Shown one piece after another: positions 26,218-32,761 of a stretch of DNA of 64,000 bases. Under the pieces are notes generated by a model that worked only from the letters and a program-made list of their open reading frames with translations, had not been told where the DNA came from and ran no database searches. The translations under genes were made by a program, and so were the position numbers. Source of the stretch: Verrucomicrobiota bacterium (GTDB taxonomy: Bacteria; Verrucomicrobiota; Verrucomicrobiia; Opitutales; Opitutaceae); assembly GCA_023432225.1 (NCBI GenBank), contig JAEYUW010000002.1, positions 1 to 64,000 of the forward strand, given 5' to 3'. Position 1 is the first letter of the stretch; every line of letters starts with the position of its first letter.

Positions 26218-27335
26218 GCGACGGGGGCGCCGGCGTTGCGCTCTTTTTCGGTTTGCAGGCGCAGTTGGCCGCAGGCGGCGGCGATGTCGTGGCCTTTTTC
26301 GCGGCGGAGTGTGACCGAGACGTCGGCGGCGCGCAGGATGTCGGCAAAGCGTTCCTGGCGCGTGAGCGACGGACGCTTCCACGGGAGTCCTTGCACGGTG
26401 TTGTAGGGAATGAGGTTTACGTGCGCGTGGAGATCGAGGGCGATGTCGCGGAGTTTTTCGGCCTGCTCGAGCGAGTCGTTGATCTCCTCGATGAGGATGA
26501 ACTCGAGCGTGACCATGCGGCCGTGTTTCTCGTTGAACGCCTTCACGGCGGGCAGCAATTCGGCGAGCGGGTAGCGCTTGTTCACCGGCATGATCTGTTC
26601 GCGCACGGCGTCGGTGGCGCCGTGGAGCGAGATGGCGAGGCGGATGCCGAGCGGCTCGTCGGCGAGTTGGAGAATTTTCGGCACGAGGCCGGAGGTGGAG
26701 AGCGTGATGCGGCGGGCGCCGAAGCCGAGGCCCCATTCGGCGTTCACGATCGTGAGCGCGCGGATGATGCCGTCGTAATTGTGCAGCGGCTCGCCCATGC
26801 CCATGACGACGATGTTGTCGAACGACGCCAGTTCGGCGCGCGCACGCGGCGTGTGTGCGTCCTCCTGTCGGCAGACTTGGATGAGTTGGTGGACGATCTC
26901 GCCGGCGGTGAGGTTGCGTTTCAGACCTTCGAGGCCGGAGGCGCAGAACTTGCAGCCCATCGCGCAGCCGACTTGGGTCGAGATACAGATCGTCTTGCGC
27001 GATTTATCGACGCCGACGCCGGTCATCGGTGCGCGGATGATGACGGTTTCGATGAGTGAGCGGTCGCCGAGTTCGAGGAGGAGTTTGTCGGTCTCGTCGC
27101 CGGACTGGCGGTCGAGCACGAAGGCGGTGGGCGCGATGTCGTAGGTCGCGGCGAGCCAAGCGCGCAGATCCTTTGGGAGGTTCGTCATCTCGTCCCAAGT
27201 GGCGACGCGCTTCTTGTAGAGCCAGTCGAGGATCTGGCGCGCGCGGAACGTCGGCTGCCCGGCCGCGCTGAGCGCGGCGGTGAGCGTATCGAGGGTTTCG
27301 CCGTAGATGGCGGGTTTGGCGGGCGTGAACTTCAA
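26211..27335 (-). CDS. rlmN: 23S rRNA/tRNA adenine-C2 methyltransferase
   Basis: Radical-SAM enzyme that methylates A2503 of 23S rRNA and A37 of some tRNAs. The [4Fe-4S] cysteines are in CAMGCKFC near residue 140 of the longest frame; GMGEPLHNYD, STSGLVPKI and LAISLHGATD follow; the second catalytic Cys is in DIAAACGQL. Start is uncertain: the longest frame begins at a TTG at 27389 inside a tandem repeat, whereas TTG at 27335 (then KFTPAKPAIYGETLD) fits the family better and leaves room for a promoter towards the divergent permease. Confidence 0.93.
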   Translation of the reverse strand: MKFTPAKPAIYGETLDTLTAALSAAGQPTFRARQILDWLYKKRVATWDEMTNLPKDLRAWLAATYDIAPTAFVLDRQSGDETDKLLLELGDRSLIETVIIRAPMTGVGVDKSRKTICISTQVGCAMGCKFCASGLEGLKRNLTAGEIVHQLIQVCRQEDAHTPRARAELASFDNIVVMGMGEPLHNYDGIIRALTIVNAEWGLGFGARRITLSTSGLVPKILQLADEPLGIRLAISLHGATDAVREQIMPVNKRYPLAELLPAVKAFNEKHGRMVTLEFILIEEINDSLEQAEKLRDIALDLHAHVNLIPYNTVQGLPWKRPSLTRQERFADILRAADVSVTLRREKGHDIAAACGQLRLQTEKERNAGAPVAP

Positions 27336-27386
27336 GGTGGGACGCGGAAAATCGGGAACGGAAGTCAGACGTTGCGGTTGAACTTT

Positions 27387-27413
27387 CAACTCTCAACTCT
27401 CAACTCTCAACTG
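27387..27413. repeat. Tandem caactct repeats
   Basis: Three to four copies of caactctcaactct in the rlmN / LptF-G permease intergenic region. Related words form the inverted pair at 30448-30540. Confidence 0.65.
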
Positions 27414-27433
27414 ACTCTTCGCCGCCCGCCCGC

Positions 27434-28588
27434 ATGAAACTCCTGCACCGCCACATCTTCGCCAACGTCACGGCGACGTGTTTGGCGGCGGTGGGGGTCT
27501 TCACTTTTATCCTGCTGCTGGGAAATGTGCTGAAGGATCTCCTTGGCTACGTGCTCTCCGGGCAACTGGAGTTCGACAGTTTTCTACGGCTGGTCGGGCT
27601 GCTGATTCCGACGATGATTTCGTATGCGTTGCCCGGTAGCATTCTGACCGGTGTGTTGCTGGTCCTCGGGCGCATGTCGTCCGATCGCGAGATCACGGCG
27701 ATCCGCGCGTCGGGCGTGAGCGTGGCCGGCATTTCCGCGCCGATCTTCTTCCTCGCGCTGCTGGGTGTCGCCGGAAGCTTGGCGGTGAACTTCCATTTCA
27801 TGCCGACGTCGCGGTTGGCGTATCAGCAGGAGTTCGATCAGACGATTCGGCGGAATCCGCTCAGCTTCATCGTGGCCAAGAGCTTCATTCGGGATTTTCG
27901 CGGCATCGTGCTTTACGTCGGCGAAAAGAGGGGCGACAGCACGCTGAAGGATTTTTGGTTGTGGGAAGTTGACTCGCAGGGGCGCGTGCGACGCTTTGCG
28001 CGGGCCGATGAGGGCCGCATCACTTACGACGAGGCGAGCAACAACCTCGTGCTCACCGTCCAACGCGCGCAGATCGAGGTGCGGGACGAGAAAGATCCGG
28101 AGAACTTCGCCAGCATCAGCGGTGCGCCTGCCATGGAGCGCGCGACTTTCTATCTGCCGCTCGATCGCGTGACGGGTGGTGGGCGCGCGTCCAAGCCAAA
28201 GCCGAAGTGGCTGACGTTGTCGCAACTGCTCGAGGAGTGGCAACGACTCGGTGCGCCGGATCCGACGCTGACGCCGGAGGCCCGCGCCGAGCGCGAGCGC
28301 CAGCGCATGAAGGTGCAAATCGCCTTTCACGAGAAGTGCGCGACGGCGTTCTCGGTGTTGTCCTTTGCGCTGCTGGCGATTCCGCTCGGGATCAAAGTCT
28401 CGCGCAAGGAGACGACCGCCAATCTCGGGATCGCGGTCGCTTTGGCGTTGGGCTATTACTTCGCCACTTTTGTCGTCAACTCGTTCGACAATCAGCCGGC
28501 ATTTCGTCCCGACTTGCTGATTTGGTTGCCGAATCTCGGATTCCAGGCGTTGGGCATCTGGATGTTCCGCAAGGTCGACCGGGCCTGA
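27434..28588 (+). CDS. LptF/LptG-family LPS export permease
   Basis: 384 residues with the YjgP/YjgQ layout: two N-terminal TM segments (about 12-35 and 55-80), one more near 98-118, a periplasmic beta-jellyroll domain of about 170 residues, and three C-terminal TM segments from ~295. MKLLHRHIFANVTATCLAAVGVFTF is a typical start. It should pair with a second permease and LptB (1245-1994) to form LptB2FG. The second permease is not in this window, so F versus G cannot be settled. Confidence 0.92.
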   Translation: MKLLHRHIFANVTATCLAAVGVFTFILLLGNVLKDLLGYVLSGQLEFDSFLRLVGLLIPTMISYALPGSILTGVLLVLGRMSSDREITAIRASGVSVAGISAPIFFLALLGVAGSLAVNFHFMPTSRLAYQQEFDQTIRRNPLSFIVAKSFIRDFRGIVLYVGEKRGDSTLKDFWLWEVDSQGRVRRFARADEGRITYDEASNNLVLTVQRAQIEVRDEKDPENFASISGAPAMERATFYLPLDRVTGGGRASKPKPKWLTLSQLLEEWQRLGAPDPTLTPEARAERERQRMKVQIAFHEKCATAFSVLSFALLAIPLGIKVSRKETTANLGIAVALALGYYFATFVVNSFDNQPAFRPDLLIWLPNLGFQALGIWMFRKVDRA

Positions 28589-28624
28589 TTCGCGCGATGC
28601 GGTGCGAGCGAAATCTCGGGTTGG

Positions 28625-28690
28625 GGTGGGGCGCCGGGACTTCCAGGCGCTCGTCCGGCGAACGCGTTGAGGTCAACGCGTTCCACCTGA
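28625..28690. repeat. Mixed palindromic element with unlike halves
   Basis: The left half is ggtggggcgccgggacttccaggcgc (its own hairpin GCGCC...GGCGC). The right half is gaacgcgttgaggtcaacgcgttccacc, as in 2017-2091. The outer ends still match as GGTGG/CCACC, but the cores belong to different families, which suggests that halves can be exchanged. Confidence 0.7.
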
Positions 28691-28747
28691 CGCCCGTAAC
28701 TACCGGGGCGGGAGACGCGTCTCCATCGACGTGCTCTTCTCGCTCCC

Positions 28748-29344
28748 ATGCTCCTCATGGCTGACGAAACGTTCGATCTGGCTGGTTGCCTCGAACGCGT
28801 GCGTGCGCGCGACCAAGCCGCGGCCCGCGCATTGGTCGAACACCTTTACCCGCTGGTCATCCGCATCGTCCGTTCTCATCTGCCGCGTCGGGTGGCGGAA
28901 GAGGATCTCGCCCAGGATGTCTTTTTGAAAATGTTCACCCGCCTCGCACAGTATCAGGGCAACGTGCCGTTCACCCATTGGGTGTCGCGCATCGCCGTGA
29001 CCACGTGCATCGACCAGCTCCGCGCGCAGAAACGCCGCCCGGAGTTTCGTTGGGCGGACTTGTCGGAAAACGAGGCCGAGGTGCTCGACAACGTCCTCAG
29101 CGACACGACGGCCGAGACGCCGAGCGACTCGATGGCGGCGCGCGAACTCGTGGGCCGGCTCCTCGATCAACTCGCACCCGCGGACCGCACCGTGATCCAG
29201 ATGCTCGATCTCGAGCAGAAATCCGTGGCCGAAATCTCCGCGCTGACCGGCTGGGGGCAATCGATGATCAAGGTCCGCGCGTTCCGCGCACGTCGGAAGT
29301 TGCAGAAACTCTTTCAGGAACTCAAAACTCAGGAGAAGTCATGA
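28748..29344 (+). CDS. ECF-type RNA polymerase sigma factor
   Basis: 198 residues: region 2 (LVEHLYPLVIRIVRSHLP...EEDLAQDVFLKMFTRLAQYQG...FTHWVSRIAVTTCIDQLR) and region 4 (LAPADRTVIQMLDLEQKSVAEISALTGWGQSMIKVRAFRARRKL, in pieces), without region 3, as in ECF factors. Start could be ATG 28748 or 28757. The stop overlaps the next start (ATGA). The two genes that follow encode a small membrane protein in the usual anti-sigma place and a CpxP-like protein, suggesting an envelope-stress unit. Confidence 0.93.
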   Translation: MLLMADETFDLAGCLERVRARDQAAARALVEHLYPLVIRIVRSHLPRRVAEEDLAQDVFLKMFTRLAQYQGNVPFTHWVSRIAVTTCIDQLRAQKRRPEFRWADLSENEAEVLDNVLSDTTAETPSDSMAARELVGRLLDQLAPADRTVIQMLDLEQKSVAEISALTGWGQSMIKVRAFRARRKLQKLFQELKTQEKS

Positions 29345-29637
29345 ACCCGCATAACCAGCAATGGCTGCGCCTCGTCGCCGCTGCGCGCAGCACTCCCGAC
29401 CTGCGCGACGATTCCGCGCCGTATGGCTTCGCGACTCGCGTGGCCGCGCTGAGCCTCGGCGCCCCGGCGGCGGTGTTGCCGCGGGTGGTATTTGAGAAGT
29501 TTGCGCTGCGCGGGCTTTTCGCCGCTTGCGCGCTGAGCGTCGCGGCGGCGGCGTTCGGCTACTCGGCGTTCCAGTCCGAACAGGAAACCGAGGTCGCCAC
29601 CGGCGACACTGTCACCGAAGTGCTCGCGCAGTCATGA
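29341..29637 (+). CDS. Small single-span membrane protein, possible anti-sigma factor
   Basis: 98 residues: a soluble N-terminal part of about 58 residues, one TM segment (LRGLFAACALSVAAAAFGYSA) and a short periplasmic tail. Starts inside the ECF stop codon and ends inside the start of the CpxP-like gene, so the three genes are coupled. Position and topology suggest an anti-sigma factor, but no ZAS or other known anti-sigma motif is visible. Confidence 0.75.
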   Translation: MNPHNQQWLRLVAAARSTPDLRDDSAPYGFATRVAALSLGAPAAVLPRVVFEKFALRGLFAACALSVAAAAFGYSAFQSEQETEVATGDTVTEVLAQS

Positions 29638-30161
29638 CCGACAAACCCTGGAAGCTCGTCCTGTTGCTCACCGGCATTTTCCTCGCGGGCGCCGTCGCGG
29701 GCGGCTTTGTTGCACTCGAGGTCGGGAAAAACATGATGCGGAAGCGCATGGCCCCGGAAAATTGGGGACCCGCGCGCCTGAAGAAGCTCGAGGAGCATCT
29801 GAACCTGACGGCGGAGCAGATCGAGCGCTTGAAGCCGATCGTCCGGCGGGACGTCGATGAGTTGAACAAACTTCGTCAGCAGGGCTTTCAGGACACGCGC
29901 CGTATTCTCGAGCGGATGGAGAAAGACATCGCGGCCGTGCTCACGCCGGAACAGAAGGAAAAATTTGAGAAACTGAACGCCGAGATGCGCGAGCGCGCGC
30001 GGCGGGCCTTTGAAATGCGCCGCAGCGAACGCCTGGAAAAAGGCGAGCGGTCGGACAAGGGCGAGCGTCGCGGTCCGCCCCCGGCCGGGCCGGTCGATCG
30101 CGACAGTCCGCCGCCGCCTCCACCGCCTGAAAAAAGCCCGGGCGGCGAAGAAGGCGAATAG
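29634..30161 (+). CDS. CpxP/Spy-like periplasmic protein (LTxxQ type)
   Basis: 175 residues: N-terminal signal anchor (WKLVLLLTGIFLAGAVAGGFVA), then a highly charged helical domain with an LTAEQIERLKPI motif and a second LTPEQKEKFEKL motif, the LTxxQ pair of the Spy/CpxP/CnrX fold. The last 40 residues are Arg/Glu then Pro-rich (PPPPPPP). Probably senses metal or envelope damage for the ECF system encoded upstream. Confidence 0.82.
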   Translation: MTDKPWKLVLLLTGIFLAGAVAGGFVALEVGKNMMRKRMAPENWGPARLKKLEEHLNLTAEQIERLKPIVRRDVDELNKLRQQGFQDTRRILERMEKDIAAVLTPEQKEKFEKLNAEMRERARRAFEMRRSERLEKGERSDKGERRGPPPAGPVDRDSPPPPPPPEKSPGGEEGE

Positions 30162-30186
30162 CGCGAAGTTGCGAGCGCTCGCGACG

Positions 30187-30255
30187 AGCCTCGTAGCGGA
30201 ATTCGTCAGAGTTTCGCCGATCTCAGCACGCGAAAGCCTCACGGCTTCCGCTATT
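30187..30255. repeat. Dispersed element, GTAGCGGA...TCCGCTA ends
   Basis: Shares attcgtcagagttt-gccg and gcgaaagcctcacggcttccgct with 26161-26217. Outer ends gtagcgga/tccgcta are inverted. The inner part has the hairpin gaAAGCCtcacGGCTTcc. Confidence 0.75.
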
Positions 30256-30321
30256 CCGGAAATGTTTTTGGTCGCGGAGATTTATTGGTTGCGCGACGGA
30301 TGGTCCGACCTACGGTCCGCC

Positions 30322-30421
<100 letters not shown>

Positions 30422-30447
30422 TATTTTTTTCGCCGCCGCGGCGGCGC

Positions 30448-30540
30448 GGTTGAAGTTGAAGGTTGAAGTTGAAGCCTCGGAAACGATTACTTGGCTTTCG
30501 CTCCCTGACTCCACTTAAACTTCAACCTTCAACTTCAACT
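30448..30540. repeat. Quasi-periodic inverted pair (ggttgaagttgaag)
   Basis: 27-base arms (ggttgaagttgaagg... and ...ccttcaacttcaact) match at about 25 positions when inverted. The spacer is about 40 bases. It occupies the whole ffs-dnaX gap up to 5 bases before the GTG start, so it may affect dnaX translation. Confidence 0.85.
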
Positions 30541-30545
30541 CCTGC

Positions 30546-31688
30546 GTGTCCGGCGCCTACCAAGTCATCGCCCGCAAGTGGCGGCCCCAAACCTTCGACG
30601 ATGTCGTCGGTCAGGAGCACGTTGTCCGGACGCTGAAGAACGCCATCGGCCGCCAACGCATCGCGCACGCGTATCTTTTCGTCGGACCGCGCGGCACGGG
30701 TAAGACGAGCACGGCGCGCATTTTTGCCAAGGCCCTCAACGTCACGAACGGCCCGAAGGCTGATTTCGATCCGGAGGACCCGATCGCCAAATCCATCGCG
30801 GAAGGCTCGTGCCTGGACGTGATCGAGATCGACGGTGCGTCGAACAACGGCGTCGAACAGGTGCGCGAGCTGCGCGACACCGTCCGCTACGCGCCGGCGC
30901 AAGGGAAGTTCAAGGTCTACATCATCGACGAAGTGCACATGCTCTCGGCGCAGGCGTTCAACGCGCTGCTGAAGACCCTCGAGGAACCGCCGGAGCACGT
31001 GAAATTCATCTTCGCGACGACGGACGTGCAAAAGGTGCTTCCGACGATCATCTCGCGTTGTCAGCGCTTCGACCTGAAGCCGATCCCGACCGAGCTGATC
31101 GTCCAGCGCCTCAAGAAAATTGCCGGCGCGGAGAACATCAAGGTGAGCGACGAAGCGCTCCACAGCATCGCCCGCATGGCCGACGGCGGCATGCGCGATG
31201 CCCAGTCGATCTTCGATCAGATGATTTCGTTCTGCGGCACGGAAATCGGCGAGGCCGACGTGCTCGACGTCTACGGCCTCGTTTCCGCTGCCACGATCGC
31301 CGATCTCGCGAGTGCCCTCGCGGCAGGCGACCACAAAAAGATCGTCCGTATTGTCGACGAGTGCGACGAGAACGGCCGCGATCTTTACCGGATGCTCGTC
31401 GACCTGCAGGCGCATCTGCGCACCTCGCTCCTCGATGCGATTGCCAAAGGCGGCACGAGCGAAGCGCTCGGCACGCCGATGTCGACGGAGCAACTGACGC
31501 GCCTGCTCGACGCGCTCCGCGAAGGCGAGGGCGGCGTGAAGCACGGCCTCTCCGAGAAGATCAATTTCGAAGTCGCACTCCTGAAAGCCGTCGAGGCCAG
31601 CCGCGCGCGGGCGATTGACAGTCTGATCAAGGAGATCGCCACGCTCGCCGAGAGCCTGCCGGACGACCCGGTAAAAAAAAACGACTGA
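30546..31688 (+). CDS. dnaX: DNA polymerase III subunit gamma/tau
   Basis: Clamp-loader ATPase. The zero-frame product is 380 residues: Walker A GPRGTGKTSTAR near 44-55, DVIEIDGASNNGVEQVRELRD, Walker B YIIDEVHML, sensor 1 FATTDVQKVLPTIISRCQRFDL, then domain III. GTG start at 30546. The zinc-module cysteines that normally lie between KALN and DVIEIDGASN are missing (only one Cys, in GSCLDV). The 3' end reads gta-aaa-aaa-aac-gac-tga: a run of nine A followed two codons later by the stop. The -1 frame is open for another 130 codons, so a longer tau-like form is likely. Confidence 0.95.
   Translation: MSGAYQVIARKWRPQTFDDVVGQEHVVRTLKNAIGRQRIAHAYLFVGPRGTGKTSTARIFAKALNVTNGPKADFDPEDPIAKSIAEGSCLDVIEIDGASNNGVEQVRELRDTVRYAPAQGKFKVYIIDEVHMLSAQAFNALLKTLEEPPEHVKFIFATTDVQKVLPTIISRCQRFDLKPIPTELIVQRLKKIAGAENIKVSDEALHSIARMADGGMRDAQSIFDQMISFCGTEIGEADVLDVYGLVSAATIADLASALAAGDHKKIVRIVDECDENGRDLYRMLVDLQAHLRTSLLDAIAKGGTSEALGTPMSTEQLTRLLDALREGEGGVKHGLSEKINFEVALLKAVEASRARAIDSLIKEIATLAESLPDDPVKKND
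31673..31681 (+). other. A9 slippage site at the end of dnaX
   Basis: Nine consecutive A give A_AAA_AAA in the dnaX frame, a canonical -1 slippery heptamer. They also match the A9 run known to cause transcriptional slippage in Thermus thermophilus dnaX. The zero-frame stop is 5 bases further on. Confidence 0.7.
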
Positions 31689-32071
31689 GGCCCGCGCCTA
31701 ACGGCACGGCCGCGATCAGCGATCAGCGGGCAGCGGTCAGCTCGTCCGGTGGGGAAGAGGACGCGCCCGCCAGCAGTCTCGTGACGGAAAATCCCGGTGC
31801 TCCCGTCGACGACGGCGCTCCGGTCGGGCCGAGCGACGGCGAAGAGGCTTCATTCATCGCCGAGCAACGCGAACAAGGCTTTAGCGCGCCGGCGACCGCG
31901 AACCGGGCCGCGGGCGCGGCGGAGGCCGAACCCGACGCGAAGACCCCTCTGCCGCCGCTCGACGATCTCGTCCAGCGTGTGCCGCCGGGCGTTCGCCAGC
32001 TCATGGACGAGCTTTTTCGGGCGAATTTCGTCACGGTGAAACGCGTGCCGAAGTCGGCGTTGAAGAACTGA
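31682..32071 (+). CDS. dnaX: -1 frame extension of dnaX (tau-like C-terminus)
   Basis: The frame entered by -1 slippage on the A9 run is open from the run to TGA at 32071, about 130 codons, giving a total of 508 residues. It has an acidic, Ala/Pro/Gly-rich linker (including repeat-encoded AISDQRAAV) and a folded-looking end, PPLDDLVQRVPPGVRQLMDELF then FVTVKRVPKSAL. No convincing independent start or ribosome-binding site is present; a GTG at 31781 is the only candidate. This is the position and composition expected of a tau tail. A sequencing indel in the homopolymer is the main alternative; either way the tail belongs to dnaX. Confidence 0.7.
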   Translation, partial: RLRPAPNGTAAISDQRAAVSSSGGEEDAPASSLVTENPGAPVDDGAPVGPSDGEEASFIAEQREQGFSAPATANRAAGAAEAEPDAKTPLPPLDDLVQRVPPGVRQLMDELFRANFVTVKRVPKSALKN

Positions 32072-32147
32072 CAAACGGGAATCGGCTTGCTGGCACAAAT
32101 GGCCGGAGCGGCGCTGATCGCGCGTCGGGGCCGGACGCGCTTTGACC

Positions 32148-32420
32148 ATGAAAGATGCCGAATTTCTCCAGCGGGCCCGAAATGATCGCGCGGCTCTGAT
32201 CGCCGATCTCGAGAAAAAGGAGAAGCTCCAGCGCAGCACCGCTTGGATAATGTTCGGAATTCTCGTTCTGAACATGATTGCCGCGGCATTCGTCGACCGG
32301 CGATGGGTTGACTACGGCCAGTTGCTCGCGGGTGTGATGTTGGCGATCTTCGCCGCGACGTCGCTTTACTACGACGCTCTGATCAAGACGCTGAAGCTCG
32401 GTGTCGATCGCGATCACTGA
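32148..32420 (+). CDS. Small two-span membrane protein
   Basis: 90 residues from ATG 32148 (TTG 32142 is also in frame). A charged N-terminal helix (DAEFLQRARNDRAALIADLEKKEKLQ) is followed by two hydrophobic segments (AWIMFGILVLNMIAAAFV and YGQLLAGVMLAIFAATSLYY), with both ends likely cytoplasmic. No family recognised. Confidence 0.65.
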   Translation: MKDAEFLQRARNDRAALIADLEKKEKLQRSTAWIMFGILVLNMIAAAFVDRRWVDYGQLLAGVMLAIFAATSLYYDALIKTLKLGVDRDH

Positions 32421-32449
32421 GAATTTCCCATTGAAGTGACGCTGCGGAA

Positions 32450-32517
32450 GTAGGGCCGGATTTATCCGGTCCAGAACGCTGCGACGACGGTTCGGGACCG
32501 GTTGAAACCGGCCCTAC
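32450..32517. repeat. Composite palindromic element, GTAGGGCC...GGCCCTAC ends
   Basis: Left hairpin GGCCGGAT-TT-ATCCGGTC, right hairpin GACCGGTT-GAA-ACCGGCC, outer ends gtagggcc/ggccctac. The 340-base gap between the small membrane protein and glutamine synthetase holds this element, then about 130 bases of GC-rich leader without a named feature, then the sigma54-like promoter. Confidence 0.85.
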
Positions 32518-32667
32518 GCCGCAGGGCTTCGTCACTTTTTGAGTAAGTCTCATGGCGGCCGCTTCATCGCCACCCCGATTCAGTTGCGGCCCGTTGGGGC
32601 AACCGCGCGACTGACGGGGGATTCCCGGTGTGTCACCTGCCGAATTTTATTAAACGACCACGGTGGC

Positions 32668-32682
32668 TGGCATGGAACCGGC
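32668..32682 (+). promoter_or_regulatory. Sigma54 (-24/-12) promoter of glutamine synthetase
   Basis: TGGCATGGAACCGGC fits TGGCACG-N4-TTGC at the invariant GG and GC with exact spacing (6 of 7 in the -24 box). Predicted transcription start is near 32694, about 68 bases before the ATG. Nitrogen-controlled glutamine synthetase genes commonly use sigma54, and a sigma54 activator gene lies elsewhere in this window. Confidence 0.6.
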
Positions 32683-32761
32683 TTTAAGTCGCGCGTGAGC
32701 ACTCGTCCCCATTTTGGCGGGTGTTCTCCGAACAAACACTACCCTGCGTTCTCCACCCAAC

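Noticed and set aside
31781..32071. Independent small gene starting at GTG 31781
   Set aside because: No ribosome-binding site, and the frame is open back to the A9 run in dnaX. It is better explained as the -1 extension of dnaX.
32520..32665. Possible riboswitch in the GC-rich leader of glutamine synthetase
   Set aside because: Some pairing potential (ggggcaaccg, gggggattcccgg), but it matches no class I know. It also lies upstream of the predicted transcription start near 32694, so it would not be transcribed from that promoter.
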